From positions 5,872,001 to 5,936,000 of the forward strand of contig NZ_CP064689.1 in assembly GCF_023100945.1 (NCBI RefSeq): a stretch of DNA of 64,000 nucleotides, in the 5' to 3' direction. Position numbers and translations under genes: made by a program. Below are positions 53,702 to 61,524 of the stretch, piece by piece. Under the pieces are notes generated by a model. That model was given only the letters and a program-made list of their open reading frames with translations, had not been told where the DNA came from and did no database searches. The stretch comes from Bradyrhizobium sp. 200. GTDB taxonomy: Bacteria; Pseudomonadota; Alphaproteobacteria; Rhizobiales; Xanthobacteraceae. The stretch's first letter is position 1, and the number at the start of each line of letters is the position of its first letter.

Positions 53702-54943
53702 TCAGGACGGATGTGCGGACAGATAGGGCGAGGTCGCGATCGACCAGGACGGCATCGGCTCCATGCGAAAGATCTGGCGCAGATGGACTTCATCGGGGCC
53801 GTCGCCGATGCGCAGCAGGCGGCCCCAGGCCAGCGCCTGATGGATCGGCGTATCGTCGGAGCCACCCATGGCGCCGAACACCTGCATGGCGCGGTCGGCG
53901 ATCTTCTGCAGCATCGCAGGCACCGCGACCTTGATCAGCGACACGTCGCGCCACGCGTCCTGATGACCGGCATGATCGAGCCGCCACGCACAGCGATAGG
54001 CGAGTAGCCGCGCCTGTTCGAGTTCGACGCGGGATTCAGCGATCCAGCGCTGCACGGTATCGTACTGGATCACGGTGCGTCCGAAGGCGGAGCGCTCCGA
54101 CGAGCGCACCATCATCAGTTCGATCAAGAGTTCGCACAGCCCGATCGAGCGCATGCAATGATGGATACGTGCGGGGCCCAAGCGAATCTGCGCGACCTTG
54201 AAACCTTCGCCCTCGGCGCCGAGCAGGTTCGCGCGAGGCACGCGGACGTTATCGAAGGCAAGCTCTCCGATCGGGGCGACATGATCCTCGCATCCCATCC
54301 AGCGCAGCCGCCTTACGAGACGGACGCCCGGCGTGTCCATCGGCACAATGATGCAGGAATGGCGGCTGGTGCGGTCGGCACCGGAATCGGTCACGCCCAT
54401 CACGATCAGGAAACTGCATCGCGGATGCGCCGCGCCGGTGATGAACCATTTTCGTCCGTTGATGACGTAGTCGTCGCCGGCGCGGACCATGCGCGTGGCG
54501 ATGTTGGTGGCGTCGGATGAAGCCACATCGGGTTCGGTCATGCCGAAAGCCGAGCGGGTTTTGGCTTCCAGCAGCGGCTGCAGCCAGCGCGCCTTCTGCT
54601 CGGAAGTGGCGCAATTCTGCAGCGCGATCATGTTGGGCACGTCGGGCGCCTGGCAGTTGAAGACCTCCGGCGCCCAGAACAGCCGGCCCATGATTTCCGC
54701 CAGCGGCGCATATTCGAGGTTGGAAAGACGCGTGCCGGGTTCGTCGTCGGACAGTTCGGGAAGGCCGAGATTCCACAGCCCTGCCGCGCGCGCCTTGCGC
54801 TGCAGGTCCGCCATGAAAGGCGCAGCCTCGCCCTTGGCCGCGTGATCGAGCCAGGCGCGATGACGCGGCAACACTTCGGCGTCGAAGAAGCCCTGAAGTT
54901 TCTCCCGCCACGCCTCCGATCGTCCGGGAAGATCGAAATCCAT
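53702..54943 (-). CDS. Acyl-CoA dehydrogenase
   Basis: 413-residue flavoprotein of the large ACAD11-like group. FAD/substrate motifs include FGMTEPDVASSDATNIATRM and INGRKWFITGAAHPRC; the C-terminal helical part carries QVFGAMGGSDDTPIHQALAW. GGGAGG lies 4 nt before the ATG. First gene of the three-gene operon and divergent from the IclR regulator. It introduces a double bond into an acyl-CoA, likely of the chain released by the downstream enzymes. Confidence 0.92.
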   Translation of the reverse strand: MDFDLPGRSEAWREKLQGFFDAEVLPRHRAWLDHAAKGEAAPFMADLQRKARAAGLWNLGLPELSDDEPGTRLSNLEYAPLAEIMGRLFWAPEVFNCQAPDVPNMIALQNCATSEQKARWLQPLLEAKTRSAFGMTEPDVASSDATNIATRMVRAGDDYVINGRKWFITGAAHPRCSFLIVMGVTDSGADRTSRHSCIIVPMDTPGVRLVRRLRWMGCEDHVAPIGELAFDNVRVPRANLLGAEGEGFKVAQIRLGPARIHHCMRSIGLCELLIELMMVRSSERSAFGRTVIQYDTVQRWIAESRVELEQARLLAYRCAWRLDHAGHQDAWRDVSLIKVAVPAMLQKIADRAMQVFGAMGGSDDTPIHQALAWGRLLRIGDGPDEVHLRQIFRMEPMPSWSIATSPYLSAHPS

Positions 54944-54974
54944 ACAGCCTCCCGCTTTTTCGGGAACCTAAGCG

Positions 54975-55009
54975 TATATCGACACGTTTTGCAAATCCAT
55001 TTCGATATA
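54975..55009. promoter_or_regulatory. Inverted repeat in the acyl-CoA dehydrogenase/iclR intergenic region
   Basis: TATATCGA (54975-54982) and TCGATATA (55002-55009) are perfectly inverted and 19 bp apart inside the 101-bp divergent promoter region. The surrounding DNA is AT-rich. Probable operator for the adjacent IclR-type protein, not proven. Confidence 0.5.
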
Positions 55010-55044
55010 TTGACAAAATAGGAAAACATAGCCAAATTTCGGTC

Positions 55045-55857
55045 ATGGCAGCAATTTCCAGTATCGATCCTCCGAGGTCCCGAGGGGCGGAGGACCAAGC
55101 CGATCCCTCTTTCGCGACCACGCTGGCGCATGGGCTCGACGTGCTGGCGGCGTTCCGCAACCGCAGCGGCTCGCTGTCGAACGCCGAACTTGCGCTGCAT
55201 ACCGGCTTGTCGCGGCCGACGGTGTCGCGGCTGACCTATACGCTGGCACAACTCGGCTATCTCAAGCGCGACGCCAAGGGACGCTTCCAGCTCGGGCTCG
55301 GCATTCTGGCGGCCGCCTATCCGGTGCTGTCGGCGCTGAAGGTCCGGCAACTCGCGCGCCCCCTGATGCGCGATTTCGCCGCCTATACCGGCGGCACCGT
55401 TTCGATCGCGATGCCGTTCGGGCTCGACTTCATCTATGTCGAAACGGTGCGCACCACCGATGCCGTAACGCATTTGCCGGATGTCGGCTTTGCCAGTTCG
55501 CTGGCGCCGACCGCCGTCGGCCGTGCGCTGCTATCGCTCTTCACCACGGACGAACTCGACGCCTATGTGGCGAACGTGAAGGCGGAGCGCCCCGAAGAAG
55601 CCGATTATGTCGAAAAGCGAACGCTGCCCGATGTCGAGCTTTGCAAGGAGCGCGGCTTTGCGATCTCGCTCGGCGAATGGCGGCGCGAGATTTTTGGCGT
55701 CGCCGCGCCGCTGTACCGCACGCCGTCGGGTGATTGCCTTTCCGTCAATTGCGGCATTCCCTCGTTTCGTTTCAACGCCGAACAGATCGAGCGTGAATGC
55801 GGGCCGCGCATGCTGGGCCTGGCGCGCAGCATCCGCTCGCTGGCGACCAACGACTGA
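55045..55857 (+). CDS. IclR-family transcriptional regulator
   Basis: 270 residues. The N-terminal winged helix spans about 25-85 (LSNAELALHTGLSRPTVSRL with TYTLAQLGYLKRD). The effector domain follows (AYTGGTVSIAMPFGLDFIYV to the C-terminus, with GVAAPLYR and SVNCGIPSFRF). Divergent from the acyl-CoA dehydrogenase operon, its probable target. The Bug-type binding protein gene lies 62 bp downstream on the same strand. Confidence 0.92.
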   Translation: MAAISSIDPPRSRGAEDQADPSFATTLAHGLDVLAAFRNRSGSLSNAELALHTGLSRPTVSRLTYTLAQLGYLKRDAKGRFQLGLGILAAAYPVLSALKVRQLARPLMRDFAAYTGGTVSIAMPFGLDFIYVETVRTTDAVTHLPDVGFASSLAPTAVGRALLSLFTTDELDAYVANVKAERPEEADYVEKRTLPDVELCKERGFAISLGEWRREIFGVAAPLYRTPSGDCLSVNCGIPSFRFNAEQIERECGPRMLGLARSIRSLATND

Positions 55858-55879
55858 ATACCCCCGAGAGAGGGGCAAG

Positions 55880-55899
55880 CGCATCGCTCGAACGATGCG
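55880..55899 (+). other. Small stem-loop between iclR and the Bug protein gene
   Basis: CGCATCG and CGATGCG form a 7-bp stem with a 6-nt loop, 20 bp before the Bug gene start. It has no T-run and may be a weak attenuator or mRNA stabiliser. Confidence 0.4.
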
Positions 55900-55919
55900 T
55901 AAAATATGGGGAGGGAAGA

Positions 55920-56918
55920 ATGAGCCGGATCAAAACCGTGCTGGGCTTCGCCACGAGTATTGCCTTGGGTTTTGCCTTGGGCGCGGCGATGATGCTCACC
56001 AATGCCGCGCAGGCGCAGAGCAATTACCCAAACCGCCCGATCCGCATCATCGTGCCCTACCCCGCCGGCGGTATCGTCGACATCGTCGCGCGGACCGTGA
56101 CCGAACAGGTCGGCCGCGACTGGAAGCAGACCGTCGTCGTCGAAGCAAGGCCGGGCGGCAACAGCAATATCGGCACGGCTTCAGTGGCGCGCAGCGAACC
56201 CGACGGCTACACCTGGCTGGTCACCGGCCCCGCAGCGCTGGTCAACCCGACGCTCTACAAGGAGGCCGGCTGGGACGCGCTGAAGGACCTCAAATGCGTC
56301 GGCCTCGCCGTCTGGAATCAAAGCGTGGCGCTGGTCCATCCATCGATGCCGGCTAGCACCATCAAGGAATTCGTCGAAATCGCGCGCAAGAAGCCAGGCG
56401 AACTCAATTTCGGCAACCCCGGCACCGGCTCCTCCATCGACCTGAGCGCGCAAAAACTGTTTCAGGCGGCAAACATCAAGCTCACCAATGTCGGCTACAA
56501 GGGCCAGCCGCAGGCGCTCATCGACCTGATGACTAACCTGATGCATTTCGAGATCGTGTCGCTCGAACTGGCCTTGCCGCACATCAAGGCAGGCAGCGTG
56601 AAGCCGCTGGCTGTCATGACCGACAAGCGTGTCGCCGACCTGCCCGATGTGCCGACGATTGCGGAAGCGGGATTTCCGGAGGCTACTTACGTGCCCTGGT
56701 ACGGCATCTATGTTCAGGCGGGAACGCCGGACGCCATCGTCGAGAAAATCAACGACGGCATTAACAAGGCGCTGCAAAATCCGGAAGTGCAGCGCCAGCT
56801 TGCGGTGGCCAATATACCGGGCAAGCCGATGCCGCTGGCCGATCTCGCTACGCTGATGAAGACGGATTACGAGAAACTGACGAAGGTGATCGCAACCTCG
56901 GGCATGGCGCTGCAGTGA
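55920..56918 (+). CDS. Bug-family (tripartite tricarboxylate) substrate-binding protein
   Basis: 332 residues from ATG 55920 with GGGGAGGGAAG just upstream. Signal peptide to about AAQAQS (33). Bug motifs include YPNRPIRIIVPYPAGGIVDI and EARPGGNSNIGTASVARSEP. Binds a carboxylated ligand in the periplasm. The TctA/TctB membrane partners are not in the window, so it is an orphan receptor. Its link to the IclR-controlled operon is positional. Confidence 0.92.
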   Translation: MSRIKTVLGFATSIALGFALGAAMMLTNAAQAQSNYPNRPIRIIVPYPAGGIVDIVARTVTEQVGRDWKQTVVVEARPGGNSNIGTASVARSEPDGYTWLVTGPAALVNPTLYKEAGWDALKDLKCVGLAVWNQSVALVHPSMPASTIKEFVEIARKKPGELNFGNPGTGSSIDLSAQKLFQAANIKLTNVGYKGQPQALIDLMTNLMHFEIVSLELALPHIKAGSVKPLAVMTDKRVADLPDVPTIAEAGFPEATYVPWYGIYVQAGTPDAIVEKINDGINKALQNPEVQRQLAVANIPGKPMPLADLATLMKTDYEKLTKVIATSGMALQ

Positions 56919-56941
56919 GAGACGGAACGCCGATCTCACCG

Positions 56942-57026
56942 CGTCATTGCGAGGAGCGAAGCGACGAAGCAATCCATTCTTTCTTTGTGCGGCGCGATGG
57001 ATTGCTTCGCTTCGCTCGCAATGACG
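56942..57026. repeat. Palindromic intergenic repeat, family A copy 2
   Basis: Imperfect inverted repeat sharing the CGTCATTGCGAG...GAAGCAATCCAT arm and TTCTTTCTTT loop with 7679-7766. The left arm carries about six extra bases (GGAGCGAAGCGAC region). Placed between convergent genes, as is copy 1. Confidence 0.85.
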
Positions 57027-57040
57027 GCTGAGGGCGCCCT

Positions 57041-58045
57041 CTACTTCTTCACCTTGCTGGCATCCATCTTGACGTTCGCATCCAGCATCTCGACCGAGAA
57101 CGCGGTGTTCACGTCAAACGGCTTTTCCATGCCGAGATAGGTCTGCACCAGTTCGTAGTCCTTCTTCATCCGCTCGGCGTCGATCCAGCCCAATGCCTTG
57201 GTCGTCGTGAATTCGTCCGTCATCAGGAACTTGATGCGCTCCCACTGGCGCTGCTGGTTTTCCTTGTCGAGGCCGGAAGCCTGGTCGAGCAGCGCCTTGA
57301 GGCACGGCGCGACGTCGGCGACGCAGGCGGCGTAGGCCTTCTGGCTGATCTTGACGAACTCTTCGACCAGTTTCGGGTTCTTCGAAAGGTAAGTGCCGTT
57401 GACGATCAGCGAGTTGCCGTAAGGATTGAGCCCGATATCCTTCCAGTTGACGTAGCCGAGGTCGGCGCCGAACTCGATCACCTTCAGATCGTGCTCATTG
57501 TAGAAGTCGCTGATAATATCGACGGTGTGGCTCTTCAGCGCCGCGATCTTGGCGGTGGGACCGACATTGACGAAATTCACGGAGTCCGGCGCGATGCCGG
57601 CGGCCTTGGCAAAGGCCGGCCACATCACCCGTGACGCATCGCCCGGCGGATTGCCGATCTTGTGGTTCGGAAAATCCTTCGGCCCGTTCACGCCGTAGCT
57701 CTTCAGCCAGTAGAAGGTCTGCCCGGTGTTGGCGTAGATGCTCATCAGCGCCACCACGTCGGCGCCCTTGCTCTTCGCCACCAGCATGGTCGCGAGATCG
57801 GCGATGCCGAACGGCGATCCGCCGGAGCCGACCTTCAGCGAGGAGACGCCGGATCCCTTGCCGACCTCGATGGTCAGGTCGATACCCGCCTTCTCGTACC
57901 ATCCCTGCGACTTGGCGTAATAGAACGGCGAGTGATCCGCCGTCGGCGTCCAGTTCAGGATCAGGTTGACGGCCTCTGCGGCCCCGCAGGGCCCAGCCGG
58001 CAGGACCAGCGCAAGCGCCAAACCCGCAATTCTGAAAGCCTTCAT
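57041..58045 (-). CDS. ABC transporter substrate-binding protein (NMT1/THI5-like)
   Basis: 334 residues from ATG 58045 with AGGAGG 5 nt upstream. Signal peptide of about 24 residues (KAFRIAGLALALVLPAGPCG). The mature part starts AVNLILNWTPTADHSPFYYA, typical of NMT1/THI5 binding proteins that bind pyrimidine, thiamine precursors, sulfonates or related small molecules. Divergent from the TetR gene; the matching permease (58875) and ATPase (62577) lie in the operon beyond it. Confidence 0.9.
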   Translation of the reverse strand: MKAFRIAGLALALVLPAGPCGAAEAVNLILNWTPTADHSPFYYAKSQGWYEKAGIDLTIEVGKGSGVSSLKVGSGGSPFGIADLATMLVAKSKGADVVALMSIYANTGQTFYWLKSYGVNGPKDFPNHKIGNPPGDASRVMWPAFAKAAGIAPDSVNFVNVGPTAKIAALKSHTVDIISDFYNEHDLKVIEFGADLGYVNWKDIGLNPYGNSLIVNGTYLSKNPKLVEEFVKISQKAYAACVADVAPCLKALLDQASGLDKENQQRQWERIKFLMTDEFTTTKALGWIDAERMKKDYELVQTYLGMEKPFDVNTAFSVEMLDANVKMDASKVKK

Positions 58046-58125
58046 TGCACCCTCCTCGTTCTGCAACCGATCTTGTCGCCGCGGTCCTGTGACGCTACCA
58101 ATGCAACTCGGGACAAGACGACTTG

Positions 58126-58141
58126 TCAACTATTTGGTTGG
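58126..58141. promoter_or_regulatory. Operator-like site 1 of the TetR module
   Basis: TCAACTATTTGGTTGG is an imperfect inverted repeat immediately before the TetR start and in the divergent promoter of the binding-protein gene. It matches the perfect palindrome after tetR (TCAACCAGATGGTTGA) at 12 of 16 positions. Likely TetR autoregulatory operator. Confidence 0.6.
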
Positions 58142-58143
58142 AA

Positions 58144-58791
58144 ATGCCCAAAAAACGTTCTGACGACACCAAGCCGCAGCGGCGCGATCCGGCCGCAACC
58201 CGCAGGAAACTGCTGACGGCGGCCCGCCGCGAATTCGCCAGCAGCGGCCTCGCCGGCGCCCGGGTCGACGAGATCGCCGCGCGCGCGGGCGTCAACAAGC
58301 AGCTCGTCTATCATTATTTCGGCGACAAGGACGCGCTGTATCTGGCGGTGCTCGAATGGGTCTATGAGGAGATTCGCGCCCAGGAGCGCAAGCTTAACCT
58401 CGAGGGATTGCCACCGGAGCAGGCCATCAAAAAGCTGATCGAAAGTTCCTTCGATCACCTCGCCGCGCACCCCGACTTCATCGTGCTCTTGAACGACGAA
58501 AACCGCGGTGGCGCCCGGCATGTTCGCGGCTCCCGAAAGCTCGAAGCAATGCATTCGCCGCTGGTCAGCCTGGTTTCGACCATCCTCGGCGAGGGCGTCA
58601 AGGCCGGCATATTCCGCAGAGGTATCAACCCCGTGCACCTCTATATCTCGATTGCCGGGCTCAGTTACTTCTACTTTTCGAATACGCCGACCTTGTCGGC
58701 GATCTTCGGCAAGGACCTGTCGAGCCGGGCCGCCCGGCAGGCCCGCCGCAAGCACGTGGTCGACCTGGTGTTGCATTCGCTGCGGCCTTAA
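58144..58791 (+). CDS. TetR-family transcriptional regulator
   Basis: 215 residues from ATG 58144. Helix-turn-helix around residues 20-65 (ARVDEIAARAGVNKQLVYHY then FGDKDALY). The C-terminal ligand domain resembles the RutR-like/TetR_C group (LIESSFDHLAAHPDFIVLLN, ARHVRGS). It sits between two matching operator-like palindromes and between the binding protein and the enzyme/permease operon, so it should control both directions. Confidence 0.9.
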   Translation: MPKKRSDDTKPQRRDPAATRRKLLTAARREFASSGLAGARVDEIAARAGVNKQLVYHYFGDKDALYLAVLEWVYEEIRAQERKLNLEGLPPEQAIKKLIESSFDHLAAHPDFIVLLNDENRGGARHVRGSRKLEAMHSPLVSLVSTILGEGVKAGIFRRGINPVHLYISIAGLSYFYFSNTPTLSAIFGKDLSSRAARQARRKHVVDLVLHSLRP

Positions 58792-58810
58792 TCAACCAGA
58801 TGGTTGATTA
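58789..58810. promoter_or_regulatory. Operator-like site 2 (perfect palindrome) before the ABC/DapA operon
   Basis: TAATCAACCA and TGGTTGATTA are perfect 10-bp arms around a GA centre, overlapping the tetR stop codon and 65 bp before the permease start. The layout (arms NNTCAACCA-N2-TGGTTGANN) resembles RutR-type TetR operators. It could also act as a small terminator, but its match with site 1 favours an operator. Confidence 0.7.
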
Positions 58811-58874
58811 GTCAGAGAGGCCGCGATAGATTGCCGCCGTGCGGCCGGGAACCGGCGCGGGACCAAGGGAGTGC

Positions 58875-59648
58875 ATGGTGTTCAGCGGTGACGGCGGATC
58901 GGCACGATCTTTCGCGATCATCCTGATCGTGCATCTGGCCGTGATCGTGCTCTGGCAGGTCCTGGTCGACGCCTTCCAGGTGCCGAAATTCATCCTGCCC
59001 TCGCCGCTTGCAACCGTCGCCACGCTCGGCTCGCCCAACTATGCCTGGCTTTCCAATCTCGCGGTGACGGCGATCGAAATTCTCGGCGGCTTCTGCCTCG
59101 GCGCGCTGGTCGGCATCATGCTGGCCGTGATGTTCACCTGGTCGCCGCTGGTCAGCCTGTTGCTGCTGCCGCTGTTCGTGACGCTGAACATGATTCCAAA
59201 AGTGGCGCTTGGGCCTCTGTTCATCGTCTGGTTCTCCTACGGCATCTTTCCGAACATCCTGATCGCATTTTCGATCTGCTTCTTCCCGATCCTGCTGACA
59301 ACCGCACGCGGATTGAGCGAGGTCGAGCCGGATTTGCTGGACCTCGTGAAATCGCTGCGCGGCTCGCGCTGGACGCTGTTCCGGAAAATCCAGTTGCCGG
59401 GCGCGCTGCCTTACGTATTTTCCGGGATGAAGGTCGGCGCGATCCTGGCCGTGGCCGGCGCGATCGTCGGCGAGTTCATCGCTTCCGAGCGCGGGCTCGG
59501 CTATCTCATGATCCAGGTGCAGTCCTCGCTCGATACGCCGGCGATGGTGATGGCTGTGGTGCTTCTGACATTGCTGGGTGTGGCGCTGTATGGGCTCGTG
59601 CTCGGCCTGGAGCGGATGTTCGTCGTCCGCGATATCCGGCTGCAGTAA
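58875..59648 (+). CDS. ABC transporter permease (SsuC/NrtB-like)
   Basis: 257 residues from ATG 58875; a GTG 12 codons upstream is possible. About six helices. The EAA loop contacting the ATPase is in LLDLVKSLRGSRWTLFRKIQ with LPGALPYVFSGMKVG. Inner-membrane subunit for the NMT1-like binding protein. First gene of a five-gene operon. Confidence 0.88.
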   Translation: MVFSGDGGSARSFAIILIVHLAVIVLWQVLVDAFQVPKFILPSPLATVATLGSPNYAWLSNLAVTAIEILGGFCLGALVGIMLAVMFTWSPLVSLLLLPLFVTLNMIPKVALGPLFIVWFSYGIFPNILIAFSICFFPILLTTARGLSEVEPDLLDLVKSLRGSRWTLFRKIQLPGALPYVFSGMKVGAILAVAGAIVGEFIASERGLGYLMIQVQSSLDTPAMVMAVVLLTLLGVALYGLVLGLERMFVVRDIRLQ

Positions 59649-59664
59649 ATACGAGGAAAGAAGA

Positions 59665-60702
59665 ATGCTGCTGACCCGCGACACCCTGCCTGCAACGATT
59701 GCCGACATAACAGCGCTCGACGATCTGCTGTGCCGCCCGAGCCAGGCGCTGATCGACGATCTCCGCAAGGTCGACGGCGACATCATGATTTTGGGCGTCG
59801 CCGGCAAGATGGGCCCGACGCTGGCGGGCCTTGCCAAGGCGGCCGTGCCGGAGCGCCGCGTGATCGGCGTCGCCCGATTCAGCGATCCCGCCGTGAAAGA
59901 CTGGCTGCAGGGGCGCGGCGTCGAGACCATCAATTGCGATCTGCTCAATGAGGCCGCCATCAAGGCGCTGCCGAAGATTCCGAATATCGTGTTCATGGCC
60001 GGCCGCAAGTTCGGCGCCGAGGGCGATCTGTCGCTGACCTGGGCGATGAACTCGCACGTCCCTGCCCTGGTCGCGCAGGCCTTTGCGAGTTCGCGCATCG
60101 TCGCCTTCTCGACCGGCTGCGTCTATCCGTTTGTGCCCGTCGGCGGACAGGGTTCGGATGAGGACATGGCGCCTGACCCGCCCGGCGAGTACGCGCAATC
60201 CTGTGTCGGGCGCGAGCGCATGTTCGAATACTTCTCGAAAAAATATTCGACGCCCGGGCGGCTGTTCCGGCTGAACTACGCGATCGACATGCGCTATGGC
60301 GTGCTGCACGATATCGCCAGCAAGGTGCTGCAGGGCAAGCCGATCGACGTCAGCCTCGGCCATGTCAATTTCATCTGGCAGGGCGACGCGTCCTCGCAGG
60401 CGCTACGCTGTCTCGCGTACTGCGATACGCCGACCTCGCCGATCAATGTCAGCGGCCATGAAATCCTGGCCGTGCGCGATCTCGCGGTGAAATTCGGCCA
60501 GCGCTTCGGCCGCGCTCCCGTGATCGTCGGCAAGGAAGAGCCGACGGCATGGCTGACCAATACCTCGCAGGCGGTGAAACTGTTCGGCCTGCCGATCGTC
60601 GATACCGAGCAGCTCATCCGTTGGACCGCCGACTGGGTATCGCGATCGATGCCCAGCCTTGGCAAGCCCACCAAATACGAGGTGCGCGATGGCCGCTATT
60701 GA
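59665..60702 (+). CDS. NAD-dependent epimerase/dehydratase-like protein
   Basis: 345 residues from ATG 59665 (GAGGAAAG upstream). Extended-SDR fold with an unusual nucleotide loop ILGVAGKMGPTLAGLA near residue 42, in place of GxxGxxG near the N-terminus. The usual YxxxK is replaced by SCVGRERMFEY (cysteine in the Tyr region), so catalysis is uncertain. It lies 16 bp after the permease gene. A sugar or sugar-acid-like substrate is inferred from the family and from the DapA-like neighbour. Confidence 0.78.
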   Translation: MLLTRDTLPATIADITALDDLLCRPSQALIDDLRKVDGDIMILGVAGKMGPTLAGLAKAAVPERRVIGVARFSDPAVKDWLQGRGVETINCDLLNEAAIKALPKIPNIVFMAGRKFGAEGDLSLTWAMNSHVPALVAQAFASSRIVAFSTGCVYPFVPVGGQGSDEDMAPDPPGEYAQSCVGRERMFEYFSKKYSTPGRLFRLNYAIDMRYGVLHDIASKVLQGKPIDVSLGHVNFIWQGDASSQALRCLAYCDTPTSPINVSGHEILAVRDLAVKFGQRFGRAPVIVGKEEPTAWLTNTSQAVKLFGLPIVDTEQLIRWTADWVSRSMPSLGKPTKYEVRDGRY

Positions 60703-61513
60703 GCCTATCGGCATTCTCGAACTCGGCGTTGACGATGCGCAGGCAGGGCTTGTGCTGTCCACTGAGGCGGGCTGGAACCAGAACGAGGCCGACTGGCGAT
60801 TTTTCCTGAGTAGGGGCGTCGTGTTCGGCGTGCGGGACGGCATCCGGCTGGTCGCAACCGCGGCGCTGCTGCCCTACTCGGCGGGTAATGCCTGGATCAG
60901 CATGGTGCTGGTGACTGCGGACTTTCGCCGCCGCGGCATTGCGACCAAGCTCGTCGATGCCTGCCTCGATGTGGCGAAACGGCGCGGCCTGACGACCTGG
61001 CTGGATGCGACGCCGGCCGGTACCTCCGTCTACGGTCCACTCGGCTTCATCCCGACGCTGCAATTACGGCGGCTGCGGCTGACAAAGCCCCAAGAAGCCA
61101 ATGCGACACGGCAGCTTTCGGCCGGCCACCTCGAGGTCCTGGTCGTGCGCGATGCCAGCGCCATGGGGTTCGACCGCAGCACGTTGCTGTCCGAATTCGC
61201 CGCGCGGTCCGGCTCCCGCGTTGCGTCCGATGCCCAGGCGATGGCCCTGATCCGGGATGGACGCACTGCACGGCATATCGGTCCGCTGTTGGCCGATCGT
61301 ACCGATCAAGCACTGGCCTTGATTGATGCCATCATTAGCTCCGAGACCGGGCCCTGGCTGATCGACGCCGTTCACGCGCACGACGAATTTCTGAACGGCC
61401 TTGTCCGGTCGGGCTGGAACATCGAGCGGCCGTTTCAGCGTATGCGCTTCGGCCCTGCGACAGTCTCGCCCGCGCAACTGCCGTTCGCCGTCGCCGGACC
61501 GGAATTTGGATAG
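60689..61513 (+). CDS. GNAT-family N-acetyltransferase with C-terminal extension
   Basis: 274 residues from ATG 60689, overlapping the previous gene by 14 bp. The acetyl-CoA loop is VTADFRRRGIATKLVDACLD near residue 85, followed by TPAGTSVYGPLGF. Residues ~150-274 form a second, GNAT-like C-terminal domain. It would acetylate an amino group of the imported compound or an intermediate. Translationally coupled to its neighbours. Confidence 0.83.
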   Translation: MAAIEPIGILELGVDDAQAGLVLSTEAGWNQNEADWRFFLSRGVVFGVRDGIRLVATAALLPYSAGNAWISMVLVTADFRRRGIATKLVDACLDVAKRRGLTTWLDATPAGTSVYGPLGFIPTLQLRRLRLTKPQEANATRQLSAGHLEVLVVRDASAMGFDRSTLLSEFAARSGSRVASDAQAMALIRDGRTARHIGPLLADRTDQALALIDAIISSETGPWLIDAVHAHDEFLNGLVRSGWNIERPFQRMRFGPATVSPAQLPFAVAGPEFG

Positions 61514-61524
61514 GAACAGCGTTC

